This document shows positions 8,108 to 15,875 of a stretch of 64,000 bases of DNA, piece by piece. The notes under the pieces are model-generated. The model searched no databases. It saw nothing but the letters and a program-made list of their open reading frames with translations, and was not told the DNA's origin. How positions within the stretch are numbered: the first letter of the stretch is position 1; every line of letters begins with the position of its first letter. The translations under genes and the position numbers were made by a program. This DNA is from Methyloversatilis universalis EHg5. GTDB lineage: Bacteria > Pseudomonadota > Gammaproteobacteria > Burkholderiales > Rhodocyclaceae. The DNA is taken from contig NZ_KB900539.1 in NCBI RefSeq assembly GCF_000378945.1, forward strand, positions 2,809,234 to 2,873,233, written 5' to 3'.

Positions 8108-8860
8108 TCAGCGCAGCAGCATCCAGACACCGGTCGCCAGCAGCAGGAGCGCGAACAGCGTGCGCATGCGCGCTTCCGGCAGCCGGTGGGCGACGGCGAC
8201 GCCAGCCGACACGGTGAGCAGGCCGCCCAGTGCCATCGGCAGCCCCATCGCCCAATCCACCCGCTGCGCCTGGGCATAGGTGGCGAGCGCCACCGCGGCG
8301 CTCGGCGTGACCAGAGCCAGTGCCAGGCTCTGCGCCACCGTCTGCCGCTGGCGGAACAGGCGCACGAACAGAGGCGCAGCCAGCAGGCCACCGCCGACAC
8401 CCAGCAAGCCCATGCTGCTGCCACCGACCAGGCCGACCAGTGGAATCAGCCCCTCGCGCCGCCCGGGCTGCTGCACCTCGGACGCGGCACGCACCCGCCA
8501 CAGCAGCGACAGCGCCAGCGCGCTCATGAACAGGCCGAACAGCGCCCGCAGCACCGCCGGATCGAGCCGCGCGGCGAAATGCGCGGTCACCGCAGTGGTG
8601 GCAGTCGCCACCGCAGCCAGCGCCACCACCCGGCGCCAGGGCACCGGATGACGCTGCTGGTAGCGCCACCAGCCGATCACCAGATTGGGCACCATCATGA
8701 CCAGCGCGGTGCCCTGGGCCAGCGCCTGGTCCATGCCGAACGCGAGGCCGAGCAGCGGAATCGCGATCACGCCACCGCCGATGCCGAACAGGCCGCCGAA
8801 AAAGCCGAGCGCGGCACCGAGCGGCAGCGTGTACACAAGATCGGATACAGACATGGCCAT
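8108..8860 (-). CDS. TauE/SafE family sulfite/organosulfur exporter-like membrane protein
   Basis: Inner-membrane protein of about 250 residues with about eight hydrophobic helices and the duplicated glycine-rich family motif: GAALGFFGGLFGIGGGVIAI near the start and GLVGGSSMGLLGVGGGLLAA in the second half. TauE/SafE proteins are believed to export sulfite, sulfoacetate or related anions. The start is uncertain between ATG 8860, ATG 8854 and TTG 8863, with no good ribosome site. It diverges from a LysR regulator; the 92-bp gap carries inverted repeats, so the regulator likely controls this exporter. Confidence 0.88.
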   Translation of the reverse strand: MAMSVSDLVYTLPLGAALGFFGGLFGIGGGVIAIPLLGLAFGMDQALAQGTALVMMVPNLVIGWWRYQQRHPVPWRRVVALAAVATATTAVTAHFAARLDPAVLRALFGLFMSALALSLLWRVRAASEVQQPGRREGLIPLVGLVGGSSMGLLGVGGGLLAAPLFVRLFRQRQTVAQSLALALVTPSAAVALATYAQAQRVDWAMGLPMALGGLLTVSAGVAVAHRLPEARMRTLFALLLLATGVWMLLR

Positions 8861-8909
8861 CAACCCGGCAGGACGAAACCCCGGATGCTAGGCGGTCGAC
8901 AGAGAACTA

Positions 8910-8955
8910 CAATGATCATCAATTCAAGCGATCATTGAGATAAAGATCATCAATG
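8910..8955. promoter_or_regulatory. Operator-like inverted repeats between TauE and LysR genes
   Basis: CAATGATC (8910-8917) and GATCATTG (8930-8937) are perfect 8-bp inverted arms separated by 12 bp. A further GATCATCAATG (8945-8955) repeats the left motif and runs into the LysR start codon at 8953. This arrangement fits a LysR-type regulator that represses itself and controls the divergent gene. Confidence 0.6.
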
Positions 8956-9876
8956 AAAGATGCCGCCGATCTGCTGTTCTTCGCCACCCTCGCCCGCCAG
9001 CCCAGTCTGGTGGCCGCGGCCCAGCAACTGGGCGTGACACCGCCCGCGGTGAGCCGGCGTCTGGCTGCACTGGAAACACGGCTGGGCGTGCGGCTGCTCA
9101 ACCGCACCACCCGCCGGCTCAGCCTGACGCCGGAAGGCGAGCGCTACCTGCAGGACGGCGAACGTATCCTGCGCGACATCGAAGCGCTGGAGCGCGGTCT
9201 GTCCGCCCGCGGCGACCAGCCGGCCGGGCTGCTGCGCATCAACGCCTCGTTCGGCTTCGGCCGACGCCATGTCGCGCCGGCGGTGTCCGATTTCGTGCGG
9301 CAGTGGCCGGACGTCGAGGTGGTGCTGCAGCTGACCGACCGCCCGCTGGACCTCGAACAGCACGGCCTCGACCTGGCCATCCGCTTCGGCCCGCCGCCGG
9401 ACAGCCGGGTGCACGCGCAGCGCATCGCCGGCAACCGCCGCCTGCTGGTGGCGGCGCCGGCCTACATCGCGGCGCACGGCCAGCCGGAATCGCCGCAGGC
9501 GCTGCGCGACCACCGCTGCATAGTCATCCGCGAGAACGACGACGCCTTCAATATCTGGACGCTGTCCGACGGCACACGCGAAGTGCGGGTGAAGGTGAGC
9601 GGCCCGCTCGGTGCCAACCACGGCGAAGTGGCCGCCGACTGGGCACTGGACGGCCACGGCATCGTGCTGCGTTCGGAATGGGACGTGGCGCCGCTGCTGC
9701 GCGACGGCCGGCTGGTGAGGGTGCTGGCGCCCTGGGTGGGCGCGGCGGCCGACATCCACGCGGTCTGGCCGCCGCACCACCGGCAATCGGCCCGGGTGCG
9801 CGCCTTCGCCGACTTTCTCGCAGCGCGCTTTGCGGCACAGCGCACGGCCGACGGCGAAACCGCAACCGCCTGGTAG
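8953..9876 (+). CDS. LysR family transcriptional regulator
   Basis: DNA-binding regulator of 307 residues. The N-terminal winged helix-turn-helix is at about 1-60 (ATLARQPSLVAAAQQLGVTP then PAVSRRLAALETRLGVRLLN), followed by a periplasmic-binding-protein-like effector domain (about 90-295) in the CrgA/AaeR-like subgroup, judged from GLLRINASFGFGRRHVAPAV. It is transcribed away from the TauE/SafE gene with an operator-like repeat between them. The effector is unknown. Confidence 0.92.
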   Translation: MKDAADLLFFATLARQPSLVAAAQQLGVTPPAVSRRLAALETRLGVRLLNRTTRRLSLTPEGERYLQDGERILRDIEALERGLSARGDQPAGLLRINASFGFGRRHVAPAVSDFVRQWPDVEVVLQLTDRPLDLEQHGLDLAIRFGPPPDSRVHAQRIAGNRRLLVAAPAYIAAHGQPESPQALRDHRCIVIRENDDAFNIWTLSDGTREVRVKVSGPLGANHGEVAADWALDGHGIVLRSEWDVAPLLRDGRLVRVLAPWVGAAADIHAVWPPHHRQSARVRAFADFLAARFAAQRTADGETATAW

Positions 9877-9883
9877 CGGTCCG

Positions 9884-9914
9884 ACCCGCCGGCGGGTGCT
9901 AACCTCGCACCCGC
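9884..9914 (+). terminator. Hairpin(s) after the LysR gene
   Basis: A 14-bp palindrome ACCCGCCGGCGGGT (9884-9897) overlaps a second hairpin, GCGGGTGC / GCACCCGC (9892-9899 with 9907-9914). They lie between the LysR stop and the rhomboid start. No T-run, so termination is only a guess. Confidence 0.4.
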
Positions 9915-9939
9915 TGCATCCGACTACACGCCTTCATCC

Positions 9940-11091
9940 GTGACCGCCGCACCGCTCCCCCTCATCGATCAGCTCACTGCGCGCCGCCCGCGCATTCCGG
10001 TCACTTTCGTGCTGATCGCGCTGAACCTTGCGGTATTCGCCGCCATGCTGGCCGGCGGCGCCGGGCTCTGGCATTCGCAGAACGGCGTGCAGCTCGCCTG
10101 GGGCGCCAACTTCGGCCCGGCCACCAAGGACGGGCAGTGGTGGCGGCTGGGCAGCGCGATGTTCCTGCACTTCGGCCTGCTGCACCTGGGCATGAACATG
10201 GCCTCGCTGTTCGACGGCGGCCGGCTGGTCGAGCGCATGTTCGGCCCGCTGCGCTTTGCCGCGATCTATGTGCTGAGCGGCCTGACCGGCAATCTGCTGT
10301 CGCTGATCGCGCAGGGCGACCGCGCGGTATCCGGCGGCGCGTCGGGCGCCATCTTCGGCGTATATGGCGCGCTGCTGGCCTTTCTCTGGCAGCAGCGCGA
10401 CACGCTGGAACGGCGCGAATTCGTGCGACTGTTCTGGGGCGCTGGGCTGTTCGCGGCCATCACCATCGTGCTCGGACTGAATATTCCGGGCATCGACAAC
10501 GGCGCCCACATCGGCGGATTCATCGCCGGCCTGCTGGCAGGCGCGGCGCTGGTGCGGCCGCTTGATGCCGACACCCTGCTCGGCCGCTATCGCCAGCCGC
10601 TGGCGTCGCACGGGCAGTGGCTGGCCGGCAGCGCGCTGGTCGCACTGATTGCGGTGCTCATCATTGCCATCCCGGCACCGCGCTACCGCTGGAGCGAGGA
10701 GGTGATGGCGCGCGGTGAAATCAGCGACTTCATCGGCCAGGACCGTCAGCTGGTGCGCCGCTGGCAGACACTGATCGGCGATGCGCAACGTACCGGCGCC
10801 AGCTTCGACGAACTGGCCGGCCGCATCGAGAGCGAAATCGCCGCCCCCTACCAGCAGGGCTTTGACGACCTGAGCGAGCTGCAGCTGAGCCCGTCCGCCC
10901 CGTCGGCGCCGACGCTGAGCGCACTGCGCCAGTACGCCGAAGCGCGGCGCGATGCCTCGCGCGCGCTGGTCGACGGCCTGCGCGCGCACGACATGGCGGC
11001 GGTGCGCGATGCGCTTGAGGCCGCCAGCCGGGCCGGTTCGGCGCCGCCCTCCCCGTTACCGACGCGCCCTGCCCCGCCCCGCAATCGCTGA
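9940..11091 (+). CDS. Rhomboid family intramembrane serine protease
   Basis: Membrane protease of 383 residues that cleaves membrane-anchored substrates inside the bilayer. Six or more hydrophobic helices span about residues 20-215. The catalytic Ser is in GGASGAIFG (Ser135) and the catalytic His in NGAHIGGF (His190); the HLGMNM motif (Asn86) forms the oxyanion region. An extra hydrophobic segment and a soluble C-terminal region of about 150 residues follow. It starts with GTG at 9940. The stop is only 5 bp before dinB, so they may be cotranscribed, though no functional link is known. Confidence 0.9.
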   Translation: MTAAPLPLIDQLTARRPRIPVTFVLIALNLAVFAAMLAGGAGLWHSQNGVQLAWGANFGPATKDGQWWRLGSAMFLHFGLLHLGMNMASLFDGGRLVERMFGPLRFAAIYVLSGLTGNLLSLIAQGDRAVSGGASGAIFGVYGALLAFLWQQRDTLERREFVRLFWGAGLFAAITIVLGLNIPGIDNGAHIGGFIAGLLAGAALVRPLDADTLLGRYRQPLASHGQWLAGSALVALIAVLIIAIPAPRYRWSEEVMARGEISDFIGQDRQLVRRWQTLIGDAQRTGASFDELAGRIESEIAAPYQQGFDDLSELQLSPSAPSAPTLSALRQYAEARRDASRALVDGLRAHDMAAVRDALEAASRAGSAPPSPLPTRPAPPRNR

Positions 11092-11096
11092 CCTCC

Positions 11097-12281
11097 ATGC
11101 GCCGCTGGATCGCCCACCTCGACATGGACGCCTTCTTCGCGTCGGTCGAACTGCTGCGCTACCCGGAACTGCGCGGCCAGCCGGTGGTGGTGGGCGGCGG
11201 CAGCCGGCACCAGCCGGTGCTGCAGGCGGACGGCACGCGCCGCTTCGCGCGGCTGCGCGACTACGCCGGCCGCGGCGTGGCAACGACCGCCACCTACGAG
11301 GCGCGCGCCTTCGGCGTGCATTCGGGCATCGGCCTGATGAAGGCCGCCGCGCTGGCGCCCGACGCGGTGCTGCTGCCGACCGATTTCGACGAATACAAGC
11401 GCATGTCGCGGCTGTTCAAGCAGGCAGTGCTGGAACACGTGGCGCAGATCGACGACCGCGGCATCGACGAAATCTATTTCGAACTGACCGAGCTGCCGGG
11501 TGCGCAGGACGCCGCCGGTGACGACCCGCACGGCGGCGTCAGGGCGATCGCCGCGCGCATCCAGCAGGCGGTGCAGGCGGCGACCGGCCTCAGCTGCTCG
11601 ATCGGGCTGTCGCCGAACAAGCTGCTGTCGAAAATCTGCTCCGATCTGGAAAAGCCGCGCGGCCTCACGGTGATCACCGAAGCCGACATCGCGGCCCGCA
11701 TCTGGCCGCTGCCGGCGAAACGGATCAATGGCATCGGCCCGAAGGCGAACGCGAAACTGGACGAACTGGGCCTGCGCACCATCGGCGACCTGGCGGCCGC
11801 CGACCCGCAGGGGCTGATCGAACGTTTCGGGCGCAGCTACGGCGGCTGGCTGACCGAGGCGGCGCACGGCCGCGATGACCGGCCACTGAGCTACAGCCGC
11901 GACCCGAAATCGATCAGCCGCGAAACCACCTTCGAACGCGATCTGCACGCGAAGCACGACCGCGAAGAACTGGGCGCCCTGTTCACCCGGCTGTGCGAGC
12001 GGCTGGCCGACGACCTCAAACGCAAGGGCGTGGTGGCGAAATCGGTGGGCGTGAAACTGAGGCAGGACGACTTCCGCATCGTCACCCGCGAACTGACGAT
12101 GGATGCCTGCACCGCAGACGCCGCGGTCATCCGCCGGCATGCCGGGCTGTGCCTGAAACGCATGCCGCTGGACCGACGCTTCCGCCTGCTGGGCGTGCGC
12201 GCCGGCCATCTGCTGCCGGCCGATCAGGCTGCCGAAGTGCCGGCCGGGCCGGAAGAAGGGCAGCTCGCGCTGCCGTTCTGA
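11097..12281 (+). CDS. dinB: DNA polymerase IV (Y-family translesion polymerase)
   Basis: Error-prone polymerase of 394 residues for lesion bypass. The catalytic motif HLDMDAFFASVE (residues 7-18) supplies the first Asp; the second acidic pair is in GIDEIYFEL. The little-finger domain follows, and the protein ends in QLALPF, a beta-clamp-binding motif. Compared with E. coli DinB there is an insertion of about 20-24 residues in the fingers region (about residues 36-60) between VVGGGS and GVATTATYEAR. Directly follows the rhomboid gene. Confidence 0.93.
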   Translation: MRRWIAHLDMDAFFASVELLRYPELRGQPVVVGGGSRHQPVLQADGTRRFARLRDYAGRGVATTATYEARAFGVHSGIGLMKAAALAPDAVLLPTDFDEYKRMSRLFKQAVLEHVAQIDDRGIDEIYFELTELPGAQDAAGDDPHGGVRAIAARIQQAVQAATGLSCSIGLSPNKLLSKICSDLEKPRGLTVITEADIAARIWPLPAKRINGIGPKANAKLDELGLRTIGDLAAADPQGLIERFGRSYGGWLTEAAHGRDDRPLSYSRDPKSISRETTFERDLHAKHDREELGALFTRLCERLADDLKRKGVVAKSVGVKLRQDDFRIVTRELTMDACTADAAVIRRHAGLCLKRMPLDRRFRLLGVRAGHLLPADQAAEVPAGPEEGQLALPF

Positions 12282-12306
12282 AGCGGGCGCTGCACACCGC
12301 GGCGGT

Positions 12307-12375
12307 GTCGCCTGCCAGGCAGGCGACGGACATCGACCCTGTCCCTGCAGGCGATCCGCACCCCGAATCGCCTGC
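12307..12375. terminator. Tandem hairpins between the convergent dinB and fae-like genes
   Basis: GTCGCCTGCC-A-GGCAGGCGAC (12307-12327) is a near-continuous 10-bp palindrome. A second hairpin pairs GCAGGCGAT (12347-12355) with ATCGCCTGC (12367-12375). The same core, CAGGCGA/TCGCCTG, occurs four times. Likely a shared, bidirectional termination region. Confidence 0.5.
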
Positions 12376-12383
12376 GCAGCGGA

Positions 12384-12932
12384 TCAGATCTTTCCGTCCA
12401 GGCCCATCTGGTAGTACTTGTGGGTGATCTTGTCCTGGTTTTCCAGCAGCCAGTCGATGTCCGGCTGGTTGTTCATCGCCTTCTTGATCGCCTTGGCCAT
12501 GGCCTGACGGTGGATGTCGAACAGGATCTTGTGGTCCAGATCCTTGGCGGTGCTCACCATCGGGTTCAGCCACACCGACACGATGATGCCGAGGTCGTTC
12601 GCCTTCTCTTTCGGGATGTCACCGGCGCGCACCGCGTCCAGCACGCCGTTGGCGATGGCGGCCTGCACCGTGCCCATCAGGATGTTGGTGTAGCGCTCGT
12701 CCTTCACCGTCACCTTGCTCACCATCAGCGTCAGCGGGCGCACCTGGATGTCGGTGTTCAGGATGGCGAACACGCGGGTGTGACCCTTCACCTGATCGCC
12801 GGTCAGCGTGGCCAGCGCGGTACCGACCGGGCCATCCAGTTCGCCGATGATGACTTCGGGTTCGGCCGCGGTGCCCGGAGGGCCACCGGCAACCAGTGCT
12901 TCACCACTGCGGAAAACGATGCGTTCGGACAT
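12384..12932 (-). CDS. Formaldehyde-activating enzyme (Fae) homologue, likely lacking the catalytic His
   Basis: A 182-residue member of the Fae family, whose true enzymes join formaldehyde to tetrahydromethanopterin. It keeps the family start SGEALVAGG, the block VIIGELDGPVGTALATL, KVTVKDERYTNILMGTVQAA and a conserved C-terminal helix. In classical Fae the catalytic His sits in a segment like EVAHIDLIIG; here the aligned stretch reads TAAEPEVIIG, so by my alignment the His is Glu24. That places it with Fae-like paralogues of uncertain function rather than with proven Fae. The start at 12932 has AGGAG about 10 nt upstream; the open frame upstream is not coding. A strong palindrome overlaps its promoter. 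The neighbouring genes are not C1 genes. Confidence 0.85.
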   Translation of the reverse strand: MSERIVFRSGEALVAGGPPGTAAEPEVIIGELDGPVGTALATLTGDQVKGHTRVFAILNTDIQVRPLTLMVSKVTVKDERYTNILMGTVQAAIANGVLDAVRAGDIPKEKANDLGIIVSVWLNPMVSTAKDLDHKILFDIHRQAMAKAIKKAMNNQPDIDWLLENQDKITHKYYQMGLDGKI

Positions 12933-12968
12933 GGCGGGGTCTCCTGTGTTGTCGTTCGTGAAGGCGTT

Positions 12969-12988
12969 CTGCGCACCCCCGTGCGCAG
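12969..12988 (-). promoter_or_regulatory. Hairpin in the fae-like leader
   Basis: CTGCGCAC-CCCC-GTGCGCAG forms a perfect 8-bp stem with a 4-nt loop in the untranslated leader, about 37 bp before the start codon. It may stabilise or attenuate the message. Confidence 0.45.
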
Positions 12989-12993
12989 GACGA

Positions 12994-13018
12994 TGTGAAA
13001 CCAAGGTTTCACATAATA
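12994..13018 (-). promoter_or_regulatory. Promoter -10 with overlapping perfect operator palindrome
   Basis: On the minus strand a -10-like TATTAT (13018-13013) runs straight into TGTGAAACCTTGGTTTCACA (13013-12994), a perfect 20-bp palindrome that would cover the transcription start. The flanking 13014-13060 is unusually A/T-rich for this window. This is what a repressor site would look like. The -35 is weak (TTGTTT at a short 15-bp spacing). The regulator is not in the immediate neighbourhood. Confidence 0.6.
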
Positions 13019-13099
13019 CAACTTTGATTCACTAAACAAACCTAACCTTTCGTCACACCGCCGCGGACGCCCACCCTGAAACCGGCTGGCGTCAGCCGC

Positions 13100-13882
13100 T
13101 CACACCACCCCGACCCGCATGTTCAGCGGCCACACGAGAGTGCGAGGCGTGTCGGCATTCCCCCAGAGCGCAGTGATGTCGCGGGCGAAATCCAGCAGGA
13201 GCTGTTCGTGGCCCGCCTCGCGCGCCGCCCTGACCGAGGACCAGGTCAGCAGATAACCGAGCAGGCCATCCAGCGGCCAATCGACGTGGATTTCGAGGGC
13301 GGGGGCCTGCATCTCGTCGAACGGGAAATCGAGCGTGGCATAGCCGCCATCGACCAGCGCGCGCTCGGGCGGCCAGTAAGGCCCGATCTCGTCGCGGTAG
13401 AAGCGCTGAAAGCGCGCATCCAGTGCCGGCTCCAGCCTGAGCACACCGTAGCTGATCAGCGCGATCACGGCGCCCGGCACCGCCACCCGCCGCACCTCCC
13501 GGTAGAAGGCCGGCAGATCGAACCAGTGCGCTGCCTGGGCGGCGGTCATCAGGCCGACACTGCGGTCAGCCAGCGGCAGCCGCTCGGCCGGCGCGCACTG
13601 GTAGCGCAAGCGCTCGCCGGGCTGGGCATGCTCGATCTGATCGGCGCTGGGGTCCAGCCCGAGCACCGCGTCGAAATGAGGCGCCAGCAGCTGCGTGAGC
13701 TGACCGTTGCCACAGCCGACATCGACCGCCAGCCGGGTGTCCGGCGCCACCGAGGCGAGAAAGGCCGCCAGTGCCGGCGGATAGTCCGGCCGGAATCGGG
13801 CGTAAGCCCGTCCGCCCCGGTCAAACCAGTTGCGGACGCCCTCACCCGGCTGCGGCTTTCCGGCTGCATTTTCATCATTCAT
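13100..13882 (-). CDS. Class I SAM-dependent methyltransferase
   Basis: Soluble methyltransferase of 260 residues with a Rossmann SAM-binding core: motif I VDVGCGNGQLT at about 53-63, the acidic loop GLDPSADQIEHA, and APAERLPLADRSVGLMTAAQ as motifs II/III. The C-terminal part resembles the trans-aconitate/UbiE-like Methyltransf_11 group. Substrate unknown. Its start overlaps the upstream MarR gene by 4 bp, so the two form a translationally coupled pair. Confidence 0.85.
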   Translation of the reverse strand: MNDENAAGKPQPGEGVRNWFDRGGRAYARFRPDYPPALAAFLASVAPDTRLAVDVGCGNGQLTQLLAPHFDAVLGLDPSADQIEHAQPGERLRYQCAPAERLPLADRSVGLMTAAQAAHWFDLPAFYREVRRVAVPGAVIALISYGVLRLEPALDARFQRFYRDEIGPYWPPERALVDGGYATLDFPFDEMQAPALEIHVDWPLDGLLGYLLTWSSVRAAREAGHEQLLLDFARDITALWGNADTPRTLVWPLNMRVGVV

Positions 13883-14358
13883 CGCGCGTCGCCCCTGGCC
13901 GCTGCAAGGCGGGCGGAAAACCCTTCACGTTCGAGCGCCCGGGCCGCGGCATCCAGTATCTGTCGCAGCGGGTGGCCGATTTCATCCTCCAGCCCCTCGA
14001 TGGCGGAGAAGGTGGCCGCCCAGTGCCGCTCCAGCTGTTCGACCAGCGCAGCCCCCGCCGCCGTGAGCCCGATGCCGCTCTTGCGTCCGTCCTGCAGGGC
14101 ATGGCGTTCAAGCAGCCCGTCTGCTTCCAGCAGGGCCACGGTCTGGCTGATCGCCCCCTGGGTCAGTCGGGTGCGCGCGGTAATGTCGGTCACCGTGCCG
14201 GCCCCGGCGTGCAGCGCGCGCAGCACCGGCGTGTAGCGCGCGCGGTAAGGCGTCTGCATCGGCAGCTTCATCGTGCGGTAGTGCGCGTCGGCCCCCTGTT
14301 CGACCAGTTCGCCGACATGGCGCAGCAATTCGCCCAGGCCGGGTTCTTTCGTATCCAT
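13879..14358 (-). CDS. MarR family transcriptional regulator
   Basis: Winged-helix regulator of 159 residues. The DNA-binding part covers about 50-105 (VLRALHAGAGTVTDITARTR, then LTQGAISQTVALLEADGLLE and RKSGIGLTAAGAAL as wing). N- and C-terminal helices would form the dimer. It is followed with a 4-bp overlap by the methyltransferase gene. An inverted repeat just upstream of its start suggests self-regulation. Ligand unknown. Confidence 0.88.
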   Translation of the reverse strand: MDTKEPGLGELLRHVGELVEQGADAHYRTMKLPMQTPYRARYTPVLRALHAGAGTVTDITARTRLTQGAISQTVALLEADGLLERHALQDGRKSGIGLTAAGAALVEQLERHWAATFSAIEGLEDEIGHPLRQILDAAARALEREGFSARLAAARGDAR

Positions 14359-14370
14359 GTGCGCAAATTA

Positions 14371-14384
14371 CATTAGCAGTAATG
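14371..14384 (-). promoter_or_regulatory. Candidate MarR operator
   Basis: CATTA-gcag-TAATG is a short inverted repeat 12 bp upstream of the MarR start codon, inside a small A/T-rich patch between the MarR gene and the end of the porin gene. It is a plausible self-operator; not proven. Confidence 0.4.
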
Positions 14385-14427
14385 CAATTTCAAGGCCGAA
14401 TGCCGGCGGACACGAATGCACTGCGGA

Positions 14428-15780
14428 TCAGAACTCGGTGTGCAGCCGGAGCGCGTAGAAGGTCGCCGGACCGCGGTCGGCGTTGTAGCCCGGATTCCAC
14501 ATGCGCTGGTAGTCGGCGGTGACGAAGGTGCGTGACCACAGGCTGAGGCTGTAATAGGTTTCGAACACCTGTTCCGGCCGGTAGTCGAGCGCGCCATCGC
14601 CGAGGAAAAAGGAAATGCCGCCCGCTTCGAGATAGCGGCGACGCTCGCGCGACAGCATGTTGCGGACGTAACCCACGCCCAGCGTATCCAGCCCGCGCCC
14701 CCACAGGCCGCCATTGACCGCCAGGCCACCGGCCAGCGAAGCATCGGTTTCGGTGAAGGCAAAGGTTTCGCTGCGGCCGTCGGCCTTCATGCCGCGAAAG
14801 AACAGGCCCACGTGGTCGGACAGCGCCTGTTCCACATTCACGCCGAAACCGTATTTGGTCTTCTCGCCACTGCGCACCGCAAAAATGGTCTGCGGATCGC
14901 CGCCCGGATTGGCGCGCAGCGCCTGCAGCGCATCGTCGAAGCTCGCCAGCACCGCGCGGTTGCGCCAGCCGAGCAGACGCACACGGCCCGGGCGGCCGTC
15001 CAGCGTGTGCGCATGCTCGACCTCGATCTGGTCGCCGTAGTGGCGCAGGATGCGGTAATCGACCGGCAGTTCGTTGGGCCGCTTCGGGCCGGTCATGCGG
15101 CCCAGCCGCAGCACCCAGTCGTCCTGGTACCACTCGATCGCCGCACCCCAGCCAAAGCCGCGCGCATCGGCTGCGTAGTCGTAGGCCAGCGGCGCCATGA
15201 AGCCGGCGTTCATGAAATGCACGCGCGGGTCCTTGGCGTAGGCGTTGTCGTCAAACACGTCGAGCACCGAAAAATTGCCGGCCGTCAGCACCACCCGGTT
15301 GCGATCCACCGTACCGGCCATCTGGTTCAGATCGGCTTCGACCTGCTCGTCGCCGCCCCCCAGTCCCCAGGTCTGGCGCAGGAAAAGACGCTGCCGGTAG
15401 AGCTTGGGCGAATGCCCGGCGGTGCGCGTCAGTTCGCCGTTGGTGAAGGCAGCCGAGCCGTCCAGCCCGGAAAACGGCACGCCCTGCGTGATTTCCGGAT
15501 TCAGGTAAAGCTCGCCGCCCTGCCACGGCCGCAGGCCGAAATAGCCGGTCGCAGTGGCGGTGTAGCTGCGCTCGCGCGCGGCGAGCAGGCTTTTCGGGCC
15601 GCTGTAGTCGGCCTCCATGCGCGGCTTGACCTGCCAGCCGTAAGTGGCCTGGAAGCGGGCGGTCCACGCTTCGTACTGTGGCGACTCCGCCACCGCCGTG
15701 CGGCCGCCTGCGAGCGCGCAGAACGCGAAAAACGCGAGCCGCAGCCGGCTCGCCGGAAACACCGTCGATAACACGTCCAT
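14428..15780 (-). CDS. Outer-membrane porin, OprB (carbohydrate-selective) type
   Basis: Outer-membrane beta-barrel of about 450 residues. A Sec signal peptide spans about residues 1-31 (RLRLAFFAFCALAGGRTAVA), followed by alternating beta strands, several tripeptides of aromatic/charged type, and a terminal Phe (RLHTEF) as recognised by BAM. The segments YLNPEITQGVPFSGLDG and NLNQMAG/VVLTAGNFSVLDVFD resemble the OprB family of sugar porins. The frame extends far upstream on the minus strand through other genes, but that is an artefact. Start at 15780 is used; ATG 15798 is an alternative six codons earlier, and neither has a strong ribosome site. No transport or metabolic partner gene is next to it. 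Confidence 0.82.
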   Translation of the reverse strand: MDVLSTVFPASRLRLAFFAFCALAGGRTAVAESPQYEAWTARFQATYGWQVKPRMEADYSGPKSLLAARERSYTATATGYFGLRPWQGGELYLNPEITQGVPFSGLDGSAAFTNGELTRTAGHSPKLYRQRLFLRQTWGLGGGDEQVEADLNQMAGTVDRNRVVLTAGNFSVLDVFDDNAYAKDPRVHFMNAGFMAPLAYDYAADARGFGWGAAIEWYQDDWVLRLGRMTGPKRPNELPVDYRILRHYGDQIEVEHAHTLDGRPGRVRLLGWRNRAVLASFDDALQALRANPGGDPQTIFAVRSGEKTKYGFGVNVEQALSDHVGLFFRGMKADGRSETFAFTETDASLAGGLAVNGGLWGRGLDTLGVGYVRNMLSRERRRYLEAGGISFFLGDGALDYRPEQVFETYYSLSLWSRTFVTADYQRMWNPGYNADRGPATFYALRLHTEF

Positions 15781-15875
15781 CTCTCCAGTCAGGTCCATCC
15801 GGAAAAGGTGCTGCGCCAAGCCGGGCAAACATCCTTCATCTGCATTGCAGGCGTGCGAGCCCGCCGGCGTTGCGC

